The notes below the pieces were generated by a model that was not told the origin of the DNA, did no database searches, and was given only the letters and a program-made list of their open reading frames with translations. From NCBI GenBank assembly GCA_963776225.1, contig CAVZLL010000003.1, positions 806,001-870,000 of the forward strand: DNA of 64,000 bases, written 5' to 3'. Each line of letters opens with the position of its first letter. Within the stretch, counting starts at the first letter, position 1. The DNA is from Bog-756 sp963776225. GTDB lineage: Bacteria; Actinomycetota; Acidimicrobiia; Acidimicrobiales; RAAP-2. Both the position numbers and the translations under genes were made by a program. Positions 45,815 through 54,443 of the stretch are shown piece after piece.

Positions 45815-46870
45815 ATGGAGCTTCCCGACGGCGCTCGTGAGTACCTGTTGGCCGCCGGGGCGAGTGAGGATGAGATTGACCGTGTCATGGACGCCGACGC
45901 TCTCTTCACCCTGGCAGGGGACGTCGTCCGGCGTCGGGACATCGAATGGGTGCCCATCGAGGACGTCGCCGCGACCGCCGGCGTCTCAGTCGAGGACGTA
46001 GAACGCTACCGCCTGCTCGTCGGCCTTCCCGCCCGCGAGAACCTCATACCAGAGTGGACGAGCTACGGCCTTGAGTCCTACCGAGTAGCCGCCTCGCTGG
46101 TCGGAGACGAGGTGACCCGGTCATGGTTTCGAGTGGTCGCTGCTTCTGCCGCCACCGTGGCCGCCGCAGCTACCGCGATCGCTCTCAACGACGCGACACC
46201 TCGGCTGCGCGAGATGGATCTACCGCTCGTCGACACCGTGCAGCTTCTCCAAGCCATGGTCGTCGAAATGATCACGCGCACCCCTAAGGCGTGGCATCAC
46301 GTGTTTCGCGAGCATCTGCTGCTGTCGGCACGTCGTGGGCGTGCCGAGCATGAAGCCGAGTTGTCACGCATTGCCATTGCCTTCGTCGACCTGACCGACT
46401 CGACGAGGTGGGCCGAGCAGGTTCCCCGCACCCGTCACTCGGCCGCATTGTCCAGGTTCGAGGAAGCGGCCTGGTCTTCGGCCTCGGCCCGAGGGGTCCG
46501 TTTGGTAAAGCTGATCGGCGACGAGGCCATGCTGGTGGCCACCGATCCTCGCCCCGCCGTCGAAGCCGCGGCTGACATCTGCGCCATGACCGATGCCGAC
46601 CCCGATCTACCGCCTGCGCGTGGAGCCGTCGGGTACGGGTCTGTCTACGCGCGGGGGGGTGACTACTTCGGGACGCTCGTCAACCTCGTCGCGCGCGCTG
46701 TCAAGGTCGCCCGTCCAGGCCACCTCGTCGTGTCGGCCGAAGTCGCAGCTTCGTTGGGCCATTCGGAATTCACACTCGGCAGCGCAGAGCAGCACAGGCT
46801 CCGTGGCATCGACCACCCCATCGATCTAGTCCCCATCGAGGTGCCTGGGCGAGACGAGACAGCTCGATAA
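45815..46870 (+). CDS. Class III adenylate cyclase with pH-sensing-type regulatory domain
   Basis: A 351-residue cytoplasmic cyclase. Residues 1-170 form the helical autoregulatory domain known from mycobacterial Rv1264-type cyclases, which activates at acid pH. Residues 185-345 are the catalytic domain: metal-binding Asp192 (FVDLTDSTR) and Asp236 (LIGDEAM), base-selecting Asp283 (GGDYFG) and transition-state Asn290 and Arg294 (VNLVARAV). All key residues for a homodimeric cyclase are present, so it is probably active and makes cAMP. ATG at 45815 is preferred; GTG at 45806 is possible. Confidence 0.85.
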   Translation: MELPDGAREYLLAAGASEDEIDRVMDADALFTLAGDVVRRRDIEWVPIEDVAATAGVSVEDVERYRLLVGLPARENLIPEWTSYGLESYRVAASLVGDEVTRSWFRVVAASAATVAAAATAIALNDATPRLREMDLPLVDTVQLLQAMVVEMITRTPKAWHHVFREHLLLSARRGRAEHEAELSRIAIAFVDLTDSTRWAEQVPRTRHSAALSRFEEAAWSSASARGVRLVKLIGDEAMLVATDPRPAVEAAADICAMTDADPDLPPARGAVGYGSVYARGGDYFGTLVNLVARAVKVARPGHLVVSAEVAASLGHSEFTLGSAEQHRLRGIDHPIDLVPIEVPGRDETAR

Positions 46871-47094
46871 CCGACCCACTCCCGATGTGGACCACCCCTA
46901 GCTCTGGAAGCAATGTTTCACGAACTTCTGTAGTGCAGGGAGATGGCGGGTAGCTCCGGTTCGTTGAACCCGGCGGGCAATCGGGCCGGCAAGGCGCACT
47001 AGGCAGTCTGCTGGCCGGGAGAATGCTTCGATCTCGAAGATGGACGATGTCATCGTCAGCCGCCTTGGTGGGGGTGATCGGGAAGCGAGTCAGG

Positions 47095-47860
47095 TTACCG
47101 TGAACGAATTGGTGCTGATGGCTGTCCCCCTGGAGTGGTCACTCGGATCAGTCCCGTCTTGGCGACCGTGGGTACTGTCGCTGTGATCTTGGTCGAAGCG
47201 TCAGTGGTGATGGCGGCTTTCGTTCCATTGAAGCTGACGCTCGTCGCCGCCGAGAGATACGTGCCCGTAACGGTCACGTGAGACCCGATGGTCCCGGAAG
47301 GAGGCGTAAACCCACTGATCGTCGGGGGTGGGCCAGTGCCGGTGAGGCTCAGGGATTGCCAAGTGTTCGCCGAGGTGTTGTAGTAGTCACCGACAGCGAC
47401 GCAGCTCGTCCAACTGGTGCAGGAGACCCCACTCGCATCCTTGTTCACCGGCTTGGGAGTGGGGGTGACCGACCAAGCGCTGCCGTTCCACGATTCGATC
47501 AGGGTCTGTCCGAGGCTGCCCACCGCTACGCAGTTGGTCGGGACGGTGCAGGACACGCTGTCGAAGGCGCTCTCTGACGCCCCCGAGGCGGCTGTTGTTT
47601 GCAGGATTGGGGCTGGGGGTGAGGAACCACTGGGAAGGTGCCGCCTCGGCTTGTCCGGTCCGTAGCACCAAGCCGCCCAAGGCTGCAACGATAAGCAGGC
47701 AGCAGGCAAGCACAGAGACGGTTCTTGACCTGCCAGATTGCCAATCAGTGGGTAGGCCACGGGCCTTACGGCCCCTATTGGAGCTGTGTGCGACACCTAC
47801 ACGTACCGGCTTGGATCGAAGATTCGTCCTGGGCGCACTCAAGAAGCACGACCTGCTCAC
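47095..47860 (-). CDS. Secreted IPT-domain protein (frameshifted)
   Basis: The N-terminus has a basic region and a hydrophobic signal segment (VLACCLLIVAALGGLVL...AEAA), then WFLTPSPNPANNS. After one extra C in the CCCCC run at 47580-47584 (G on the coding strand) it continues as DSVSCTVPTNCVAVG and GVSCTSWTSCVAVGDYY, a repeat seen in secreted actinobacterial proteins, and ends with one IPT/TIG domain (PTISGFTPPSG, SVSFNGTKA) cut short by a stop. It is a smaller relative of the IPT protein at the left edge. Extracellular role inferred; the start is uncertain. Confidence 0.65.
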
Positions 47861-48071
47861 CTCGTTTCATGCCGTAAAGGCGTCCACCCTTCCCGATCTG
47901 CCACTCAGCGGCAGTCGGCTCCGACTCATCGGCGACGCCTGCTTCAACCCCCCTCAACGTATTGGATCCGACTAACACATGACAGAGCCGAAAGTCCCGG
48001 GCTGACGGAGGCTGTTTCCACTCCCGAAACTCCTCAAGAGTGGGGCTTGACATCAATAGGAGGTTCGCGAG

Positions 48072-48098
48072 CGCACCCCGGTTCGATAACGCCTCCGA
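48072..48098 (+). repeat. 26-bp direct repeat, copy 1
   Basis: GCACCCCGGTTCGATAACGC followed by CTCCGAG. The second copy at 51737-51762 differs by one base and a one-base gap. The two copies bracket a 3.7-kb block with the serine protease, the membrane protein, the DHFR-like protein and the dienelactone hydrolase. The GTTCGA core recalls a tRNA T-loop but no cloverleaf can be built. Confidence 0.45.
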
Positions 48099-48137
48099 GC
48101 CTGTTGGGGGGCAGGCGGGTCGGGTTGTTCCGGCCGT

Positions 48138-48926
48138 CTATGAAGCACAGCCGTCGCTAGGGGCGGGTGGGAACGGCGAGGGTGCACCTCCTTTCGCCGC
48201 CGATGCGGCGATGGCCAGAATGGTCGCGTTGAACGGGGCGCTGTAGGACGTCACCGGGGTACAGCCACCCTGATGGAGTCCGCCGACGACCCCGACCACG
48301 GACATTGCGCCATGGACGTGCTCCAACCACGGGGCCCCACTCGTGCCGCCTGCATAGGGAGTACAGGTGAACGCCGGATAGATCCCTTGGTAGCTGATGC
48401 GCACCGTGCAGGTCACCGGGCGGTCGTTGCTTCCGAACGCGTAGGCCGGCACGGTTACGGTTGCCCCGCTGGCCGGTGCGCTCGAGAGGCGGTTGGCACC
48501 CACGAAGCCCTGCAGAGTGTGCTCCTTCCCGCGGATCACGAGTGGGGCGACCTTCACGATGGCGTAGTCGCTCGATGCCAACGTCGACTGCACCCATGCT
48601 GTGGCACCGTAGAACCCGACGACATTCCATGAGCCATAGGGCTCGACGCCGTCGTGGTAGCCGGGTGCGAACCTCCAGCCTGCGCCTGTCCCCGAGATAC
48701 AGTGCGCCGCGGTGATGACCAGGTCTCCTGTTCGGCTGGCGATAACGCTCGCTGTACAAGTGTGCACGGAGCTGCCTGGGGGAAAGAGCGGGCCGACGGT
48801 GGGCAACCCCAGAAATGAATGTGCATGTGGTAGCGGAACGGTGCCGCGGCTCGTCGCCCTCGAACTTTCACAAGCGGCCAGGACAGCACAACAGAGTGCC
48901 ACCGTCACGGCGGGCCATCTGACCAT
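48138..48926 (-). CDS. Trypsin-like serine protease, lipoprotein
   Basis: A 262-residue exported chymotrypsin-fold protease. The signal ends in lipobox VLAAC (Cys19), so it should be lipid-anchored outside. Catalytic triad: His75 in TAAHC, Asp120 in SSDYAIVKV and Ser196 in GGTSGAPW. ATG at 48926 is preceded by GGGGGAGA; longer starts precede the signal and are unlikely. Substrate unknown. Confidence 0.83.
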   Translation of the reverse strand: MVRWPAVTVALCCAVLAACESSRATSRGTVPLPHAHSFLGLPTVGPLFPPGSSVHTCTASVIASRTGDLVITAAHCISGTGAGWRFAPGYHDGVEPYGSWNVVGFYGATAWVQSTLASSDYAIVKVAPLVIRGKEHTLQGFVGANRLSSAPASGATVTVPAYAFGSNDRPVTCTVRISYQGIYPAFTCTPYAGGTSGAPWLEHVHGAMSVVGVVGGLHQGGCTPVTSYSAPFNATILAIAASAAKGGAPSPFPPAPSDGCAS

Positions 48927-49221
48927 TCTCCCCCGCCAGCGATCAGTCACGGAGGGCATCAGGGCCCCGACGAAGCCAAGAGTGCTGGACGAATCGGACC
49001 TGCTGACTGGAAGTCCCGAAGTGCAACTCGGGCCCACTCACCTCTCACGATCACGTGAGTGCTTGAAGACGCACAAAGGAGCTGATCAGCCCGAGAGCGC
49101 TCGTCACAGACATCAATTCGTAACGTACGCGCCATTGCGGTAACGACAGGTCGAGTGCACAATGCCGGTGGAAGGTGATTGCTCATGTGATGATTTCCAA
49201 CATCGACGGCGGAGGTTCCCG

Positions 49222-50076
49222 ATGATGCCATATGACCTTGTCGAGCCTGCATCGAGCTGTACGCCACGGCCTCGCCCAGTCCCTGAGCTCGCTACGACCG
49301 GCGGGCACCCCGTTGTGGCTGATCACCAACGAGAGCCGGCGGGCATCAGCGTTGGAGCCTTCGCTGCTTCTGTTGAGCGAACGGCTCCCGGTCCCGTGTT
49401 CGAACACCGGCCATCGAGAATCGACCTCGTCACGGTCTCGAGGCGGGCAGGTGAGCGATCGTCCGCATCCTTTGTTTGGGCATTCGCCCCCTTGTTCACC
49501 CTCGGCTTAGCGGCCGTTCCATGCTTTGTGTATGCAGCTCATCGCCTTCGGACCAGGGCCCTGTACGTGGCCGTCATCGCATATTCGGCCTTGACTCTTC
49601 TCGTGGTCTGGGGGGCAAGCACCGATTCCGAATCCAACCTCCAATCAGAGATCGGAGGATTCACGACGATGGTGCTGGTGACGGTGGCCACCGCGCATAC
49701 CCTCGTCGTTCGTCGGTCAGTCTTCTCCGAGAATGGCGGAGTTGACCCGGCAATCGCTGCTGCCCGAGCGAGACTGCGGAGGCGCCAAGAGGCACGGCGA
49801 ATTGCCGCAGAGGATCCGGCACTCGCTAGAGAACTGAAGATCGGCCGTCCGGATCAGCCGAGGGCCTACGACGACGGAGGACTGATCGATGTCAATCATG
49901 TGCCCGTTGGCGTACTGAGTGGAGTCGAGGGCATCAGTCTCGAACTGGCCTCTACGATCGTTGATGCTCGCGAGTTATTGCGACGATTCGACAGCCGTGA
50001 CGACCTCGAGGTAGCTCTCGGGCTTGATCCCTACTCGCTTGAAAGCACACCAGACCTACTGGTGTTCCTGCACTGA
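49222..50076 (+). CDS. Membrane protein with C-terminal helix-hairpin-helix-like domain
   Basis: Starting at the ATG pair at 49222-49227 (after GGAGG), the protein has a poorly conserved N-terminal stretch, two to three hydrophobic helices (WAFAPLFTLGLAAVPCFVY, LYVAVIAYSALTLLVVWG and a weaker one), a charged ARARLRRRQEARRIA helix and a final IDVNHVPVGVLSGVEGISLELASTI segment of helix-hairpin-helix type. Similar HHH modules bind DNA or proteins. The N-terminal part may be non-coding, so a later start is possible. Confidence 0.6.
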   Translation: MMPYDLVEPASSCTPRPRPVPELATTGGHPVVADHQREPAGISVGAFAASVERTAPGPVFEHRPSRIDLVTVSRRAGERSSASFVWAFAPLFTLGLAAVPCFVYAAHRLRTRALYVAVIAYSALTLLVVWGASTDSESNLQSEIGGFTTMVLVTVATAHTLVVRRSVFSENGGVDPAIAAARARLRRRQEARRIAAEDPALARELKIGRPDQPRAYDDGGLIDVNHVPVGVLSGVEGISLELASTIVDARELLRRFDSRDDLEVALGLDPYSLESTPDLLVFLH

Positions 50077-50245
50077 GGACTGGCATGAGGGTGTGAGCTG
50101 CAGACGTATCGCCGTGAGTATCCCAAATCTCCCCAAAGTGTCGGTCTGCCGCAGCCAATAATCGCTGCCCCGCCGATGGTATGGGGCACCGATCAAATCG
50201 TGTCCTACAACACGAGGTACTGGACCCTTCCCCGAGGACCGAGCT

Positions 50246-50803
50246 TCAATAGTTGATCCGGTAGTGGAGGTGGGCGACTCCGCTGTGGGAGCGCCTCTCA
50301 CTGAGAAGTTCGAGGTCGAGGCGCGTGCGCAGTGGTAGAGCGTGCTTACCACCACCCAGCACGACTGGCCAGAAGAACAGGTGGCATTCGTCCACCACCC
50401 CCGCCTCAATCGCTTGAGCTGCGAGATCTGCTCCACCCACCGTGAGATCGTGGTCTGTCCTAGCCTTCAGTTGCCGAATCGCCTCAGTCTTGAACTTCTG
50501 CTCAAGAGTGGTCCTACCGCTTGACACCGATGTCAGGGTCTGCGAGAAGACAACCTTCTCAGCCGCTCTCCAGATGTTGGCGAATTCCACGATCCAGTGC
50601 GGCTGGTCAGCAAGGGGTGCGGTCTCCCAATAGACCATCGTCTCATACATACGGCGGCCGTACAGATAGGTACCGACTGGTCGCTCCAGTTCGTTGATGA
50701 AGCTGAAATACTCCTCATCAGGGCTGCCGAAATCGAAGCCTCCGTCAGGGTCCTCGGTGTAACCGTCGAGTGACGTGTTAGCTATGTAGATGAGCTTGGC
50801 CAA
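50246..50803 (-). CDS. DHFR/RibD C-terminal-domain family reductase (second)
   Basis: A 185-residue small reductase: AKLIYIANTSLDGYTEDPDG, YLYGRRMYETM, LTVGGADLAAQAI and FFWPVVLGGGKHAL match the RibD-C family. TTG start at 50803, after AAGGGG, gives the proper N-terminus. It is divergent from the dienelactone hydrolase. It is distinct from the family member at 41.3 kb in sequence and strand. Confidence 0.8.
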   Translation of the reverse strand: MAKLIYIANTSLDGYTEDPDGGFDFGSPDEEYFSFINELERPVGTYLYGRRMYETMVYWETAPLADQPHWIVEFANIWRAAEKVVFSQTLTSVSSGRTTLEQKFKTEAIRQLKARTDHDLTVGGADLAAQAIEAGVVDECHLFFWPVVLGGGKHALPLRTRLDLELLSERRSHSGVAHLHYRINY

Positions 50804-50940
50804 TGCGACCCCTTCGACCAGGAACCCGACCCACGATAGTTGGCACTGGCCGGAGCCAGAACTGCCCCACCTGCCCCGGTATTCGGGGATACCTCCGACA
50901 TGGCGGTGCACGCCATGGGCTCCCAAGCCATCATGGAACC

Positions 50941-51663
50941 ATGACCGAGGTCGAAATCTCGACTGTTGGCGTGCTTCCGGCCTATGTGGCAGTGCCGAGC
51001 GGCGAGGGAGCCTGGCCCGGGGTCGTCGTCATTCACGACGCGTTTGGAATGAGCACCGACCTGCGAAGACAGGCGGACTGGTTGGCCAGTGAGGGATACC
51101 TGGCGGCGGCTCCGGACCTCTATCATGGAGGCAACAAGCTCCGGTGTATGAGAACGGTGATCAAAGACGCGCTCGCCCGCCGGGGTCGGACCTTCGATGA
51201 CCTGGAGGCCACGCGGGCCTGGCTGGCTCACCGACCAGACTGCACCGGCCGCATCGGCGTCATCGGCTTCTGCATGGGAGGTGGATTCGCTCTCCTGCTG
51301 GCTCCTCGAAAAGGATTCTTCGCGTCAAGCGTCAACTACGGCGCAGTCCCGAAGGACGCCGAAGACCTCCTGCGGGGTGCCTGCCCGGTAATCGGAAGCT
51401 ACGGAGCGAAGGATCGTTCATTGCGCAAAGCACCTCGCCGCCTAGAGGAGGCACTGCGCGCCAACCGAGTCGAGCACGATGTAAAGGTATATGCCGACGC
51501 CGGGCACTCCTTCCTCAACGATCACGATCCTGCGGAGGCTTCCATGATCTTCAAGGTCCTGGCGAAGCTCTCGGGTTCGCAGTTCCACGAGGGTTCCGCT
51601 CTCGACGCTCGCCGGCGCATTACCGCCTTCTTCGACGAACACCTGAAACAGTCGATTGCCTAG
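50941..51663 (+). CDS. Dienelactone hydrolase family protein
   Basis: A 240-residue alpha/beta-hydrolase. The nucleophile is Cys111 in GFCMGGG, with Asp158 in GAKD and His189 in AGHSFLN completing the Cys-Asp-His triad of dienelactone hydrolases, which open lactones from chlorocatechol degradation. No other chlorocatechol genes are nearby, so a general esterase role is as likely. ATG at 50941. Confidence 0.83.
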   Translation: MTEVEISTVGVLPAYVAVPSGEGAWPGVVVIHDAFGMSTDLRRQADWLASEGYLAAAPDLYHGGNKLRCMRTVIKDALARRGRTFDDLEATRAWLAHRPDCTGRIGVIGFCMGGGFALLLAPRKGFFASSVNYGAVPKDAEDLLRGACPVIGSYGAKDRSLRKAPRRLEEALRANRVEHDVKVYADAGHSFLNDHDPAEASMIFKVLAKLSGSQFHEGSALDARRRITAFFDEHLKQSIA

Positions 51664-51736
51664 GGCGAAGTCGAAGACAGAGTCAAATCAGGTGGTATGA
51701 GTCGTGCCCGTTGATGGCAGTTAGCTGCCGCCAAGT

Positions 51737-51762
51737 GCACCCCGTTCGATACCGCCTCCGAG
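51737..51762 (+). repeat. 26-bp direct repeat, copy 2
   Basis: GCACCCCGTTCGATACCGCC followed by TCCGAG, matching 48072-48098 except one substitution and one missing G. It lies in the short gap between the dienelactone hydrolase and the F420-type reductase gene. Confidence 0.45.
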
Positions 51763-51781
51763 ATCCGGTGGTCGGGTGCAG

Positions 51782-52228
51782 TCAGGGAGAGGTGGCGGTG
51801 AGCTTGAACACCGGATGGCGGGGTGCCTCTTCGATGAACCTCTCCACTGGGTTGTCGGCCTTCGCATCGAAGAATGGGGCGGTTACCCGCACGTTCTGAA
51901 CGTAACGCTGGAGGACGGGACCGGCTGTCACTGGGTCGACCTCCTGGGCGTGGAGTGACTCCGCACGCCTGCCATGGCGAAGAGTGACCTCTGGATGGGC
52001 ACGCACGTTGTGAACCCAGGCCACCATTCCGTAGGGAGACACAAGCCATCGTTCACCATCGTTCTCCACCAGGATCACTGGTGTGGTCCTCTGCTGCCCG
52101 GTCCTCCGTCCGGTGGTGGTGAGGAGATACGTCGACTTACCGCCGATACCAAGACGAGCCAGCGGCGTCACGAGCACATTGACCGCTCGACGGGCAGGCC
52201 CGAGTTGATAGTTCTTTGCCATCGCCAC
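51782..52228 (-). CDS. Deazaflavin (F420)-dependent nitroreductase-family protein (second)
   Basis: A 148-residue Ddn-like protein: GIGGKSTYLLTTTGRRTGQQRTTPV is the strong family signature, followed by RWLVSPYGMVAWVHNVRAHP. Start at GTG 52228 or ATG 52222. It should reduce a quinone or other acceptor with F420H2. No F420 synthesis genes are in the window. It is divergent from the MetF-like gene. Confidence 0.83.
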   Translation of the reverse strand: MAMAKNYQLGPARRAVNVLVTPLARLGIGGKSTYLLTTTGRRTGQQRTTPVILVENDGERWLVSPYGMVAWVHNVRAHPEVTLRHGRRAESLHAQEVDPVTAGPVLQRYVQNVRVTAPFFDAKADNPVERFIEEAPRHPVFKLTATSP

Positions 52229-52345
52229 AGTCTGCCCTGGCGAGGGCGCTCATGCACTTGCTGATCCCAGATGTCAGTCGATCTGCGTGAGTTCCACTCC
52301 CGTTGATCGGCGGCACCCTCCAAGTACCCGACGTATTGTGGAGCA

Positions 52346-53119
52346 ATGCAGATGCGGAAATTCGAGATCATCTGTGAAGTCGAACCTGCCACCCGGCCAG
52401 ACGTGATGCATGTGCGTCACCAGATCGGCGTGCTGGGCGAGGTCGCAAGCGCCTTCTTGATTCCCGACAATCATATCGGACGAGCGACGGTGTCGAGCAT
52501 CGCTGTCGCGCATGAGGTACAACTCATGGGCGGCCGCTCGATCGCCTGCATCAATGCTCGTGACCGGAATGTTCTTGGTTTCCAGAGGGATCTACTTACC
52601 GCAGCAGCCTACGGAGTGAACGAGTTCCTATTCGTGTACGGCGACCGACCCGAGACAGGCGCCCGGTCAGACGACCTTACAGTCAGGACCATGATCACCG
52701 AAGCTCGAGCCTTCGCTGAGCGTACGGAGATGATCGATTCACTCCGGCTGGGCGCAGTGACGAGCCTTCGACCTCTTCCGAGTTGGAAGCAGAGTGCCGA
52801 CTTTCTCCTCGCTCAGGTCACGTACTCGATCGACGAGTTGCTCCGGTGGCGCTCCTCGGTCGAGTTTGACGGTCCGATCTACGCAGGAGTGATGGTGCTC
52901 CCCAGTTCATCGATGGCTCGCAAGCTTTCGGCAAACGTGCCCCAGTTGGCAGTCCCGAAGACGATCATCGGTCAGCTCGACCGAGATCGTGGGTCAGGTG
53001 TGGACATCGCCTGCGATCACATCAAGGCGATCTACGAGTCGGAGGCGTTCGACGGCGTCCATCTGATCCCCGTAAACCGCTACCGAGAGATGGCAGCGAG
53101 GCTTGAATCCCTGCTGTGA
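52346..53119 (+). CDS. Methylenetetrahydrofolate reductase-like protein
   Basis: A 257-residue TIM-barrel protein with MetF features: FEIICEVEPATRPD at the start, LIPDNHIGRAT, an LLTAAAYGVNEFLFVYGDRPE strand-loop that in MetF contacts FAD, and VDIACDHIKAIYE near the end. It is somewhat divergent and shorter than typical MetF, so it may be a paralogue active in C1 metabolism rather than the housekeeping enzyme. Single gene. Confidence 0.72.
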   Translation: MQMRKFEIICEVEPATRPDVMHVRHQIGVLGEVASAFLIPDNHIGRATVSSIAVAHEVQLMGGRSIACINARDRNVLGFQRDLLTAAAYGVNEFLFVYGDRPETGARSDDLTVRTMITEARAFAERTEMIDSLRLGAVTSLRPLPSWKQSADFLLAQVTYSIDELLRWRSSVEFDGPIYAGVMVLPSSSMARKLSANVPQLAVPKTIIGQLDRDRGSGVDIACDHIKAIYESEAFDGVHLIPVNRYREMAARLESLL

Positions 53120-53173
53120 TGGCCCCCTCCCGGTGAATAGGGATAGCCCTATCTGGTTAGCGGGTGGGACAAT

Positions 53174-53467
53174 GTGGGTACGACGGTCTTGGCGACCCAG
53201 GACGTAGCGGAGGCAACGGAGCGGCAGAAGCCACGTTGGGCACGAGTGGTGTACTTCGTGCTGGTCTTTGCCTGGAACGCGTAGTTCCTTGCAGGCATCG
53301 CCGACACCATGTGGATGAGACACCATCCAAACGTTCAGCCCGGAACGAACAATGCGGTCTTGTCTCTGGAGCTTGACTCGCTCGTCGTTGGGAATCGCGT
53401 AATCCTCGGGATGGGGTTCATCATTCGACGAGTCGCACGTCGTCGGCAGTCATCGACCGTGGCATAA
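53174..53467 (+). pseudogene. Small membrane protein with in-frame TAG (candidate pseudogene)
   Basis: From GTG 53174 one frame runs to the TAA at 53467 (97 codons) and is interrupted only by TAG at 53282-53284, in VYFVLVFAWNA-stop-FLAGIAD. TAG could arise from TGG (Trp) by one change, which would restore a hydrophobic helix. The C-terminal half (NNAVLSLELDSLVVGN, then FIIRRVARRR) also looks protein-like. No family recognised. A chance open stretch cannot be excluded. Confidence 0.35.
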
Positions 53468-53571
53468 GAAATACTGCCTACTTGACACGGCCCCGCTCCT
53501 TCAGACATGCAGGTCGGTGGCTCCGTGGGTACCCCGCGTGCCCCGGGGGCAGCGACAGGAAGGGTGCCCAT

Positions 53572-53808
53572 TCAGAGGTGAATTGGGCAGTAATGAAACT
53601 CTTGACCGTCAACTTCTGTGTATCGCCAGCCGAGCATGTGGTAGCGGACCCGGATGTCTTCGGCGGGTAGGTGCCCCTCGAACGTTTCCTGCGTTCCGCA
53701 TCCGTAACCGTCGCAGAAGATCGAGTTTCCATCGATGACCACTGGAATACCTTGCGCCACCCGTAGCCAGCGGCGATAGAGCACTAAGCCCCTAACGGAC
53801 TTCTCCAC
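53572..53808 (-). CDS. Small Cys/His-rich protein, possibly zinc-binding
   Basis: A 78-residue protein from GTG 53808. It has IDGNSIFCDGYGCGTQE and a C-terminal HYCPIH, which together give four Cys and His residues suited to a zinc ribbon, around a hydrophobic LGWRYTE core. Related small proteins are common and uncharacterised. Function unknown. Confidence 0.5.
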   Translation of the reverse strand: MEKSVRGLVLYRRWLRVAQGIPVVIDGNSIFCDGYGCGTQETFEGHLPAEDIRVRYHMLGWRYTEVDGQEFHYCPIHL

Positions 53809-53927
53809 ACGCCCGAATGTGCCGGTCAGCGGCGGTTAGCTCTCGGCAGTCTGTCCGCCGAATATCGACCCGCTTCCGGCGATCAGGGGCAGGGGTAGTC
53901 GGGCGACGAATGGACCCGTCTGACACG

Positions 53928-54332
53928 ATGGGCGGCGTGTGGGAGAACCATTGCCGTTCGGGTCGCCTCCTCACGGCGGGGTTTCTCTCCTGTTCCCTTC
54001 TCGCAGCTTGCAGCGGAGGTGGCGATGGAATCACGACAGTCCAACTATCAGCAGCGCAGCTCGGTGTCACGGGCATCTACTTCCTCGCCCACTATGCGAT
54101 GCAAAACAGAACGAAAACGAATACTGGTTGCGCCACGTACTCGATGCTGTTGCAGGAAAGCAGAGCGTCCCACCCATCCGGGTGTGCGAGACGCAGAACC
54201 CGCCCGGTACCAGCACAGCCGGGCGGGTCGGGAATAGCGGGTACCGGGGCGGTCCGGAACCTTCAGCCCGTCACAATGCGCAGCTTGCACGTCCCCGCAA
54301 TTCAATGTCGTGCTCGCCTCGGTCAGATGTAG
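53928..54332 (+). CDS. Putative lipoprotein, possibly truncated
   Basis: The N-terminus (GRLLTAGFLSCSLLAACSGGG) is a clean lipoprotein signal with lipobox LLAAC. The following 110 residues lose recognisable pattern and turn Arg/Pro rich after about residue 70, so a frameshift or 3' truncation is likely. ATG at 53928. Role unknown. Confidence 0.4.
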   Translation: MGGVWENHCRSGRLLTAGFLSCSLLAACSGGGDGITTVQLSAAQLGVTGIYFLAHYAMQNRTKTNTGCATYSMLLQESRASHPSGCARRRTRPVPAQPGGSGIAGTGAVRNLQPVTMRSLHVPAIQCRARLGQM

Positions 54333-54443
54333 TCGTTTCGCGACCGATAGCGACGTCGTTCGAAGGCGTCACCTCGATGCTCGACTTGACCGAAATGTGG
54401 ATGTCTTGTCAGGGACCGAAAAGGGTCTTGTGTCATAGATAAC

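Noticed and set aside
48072..48098. tRNA fragment suspected from GGTTCGAT
   Set aside because: The flanks do not pair into a T-stem and no acceptor or anticodon arm is present.
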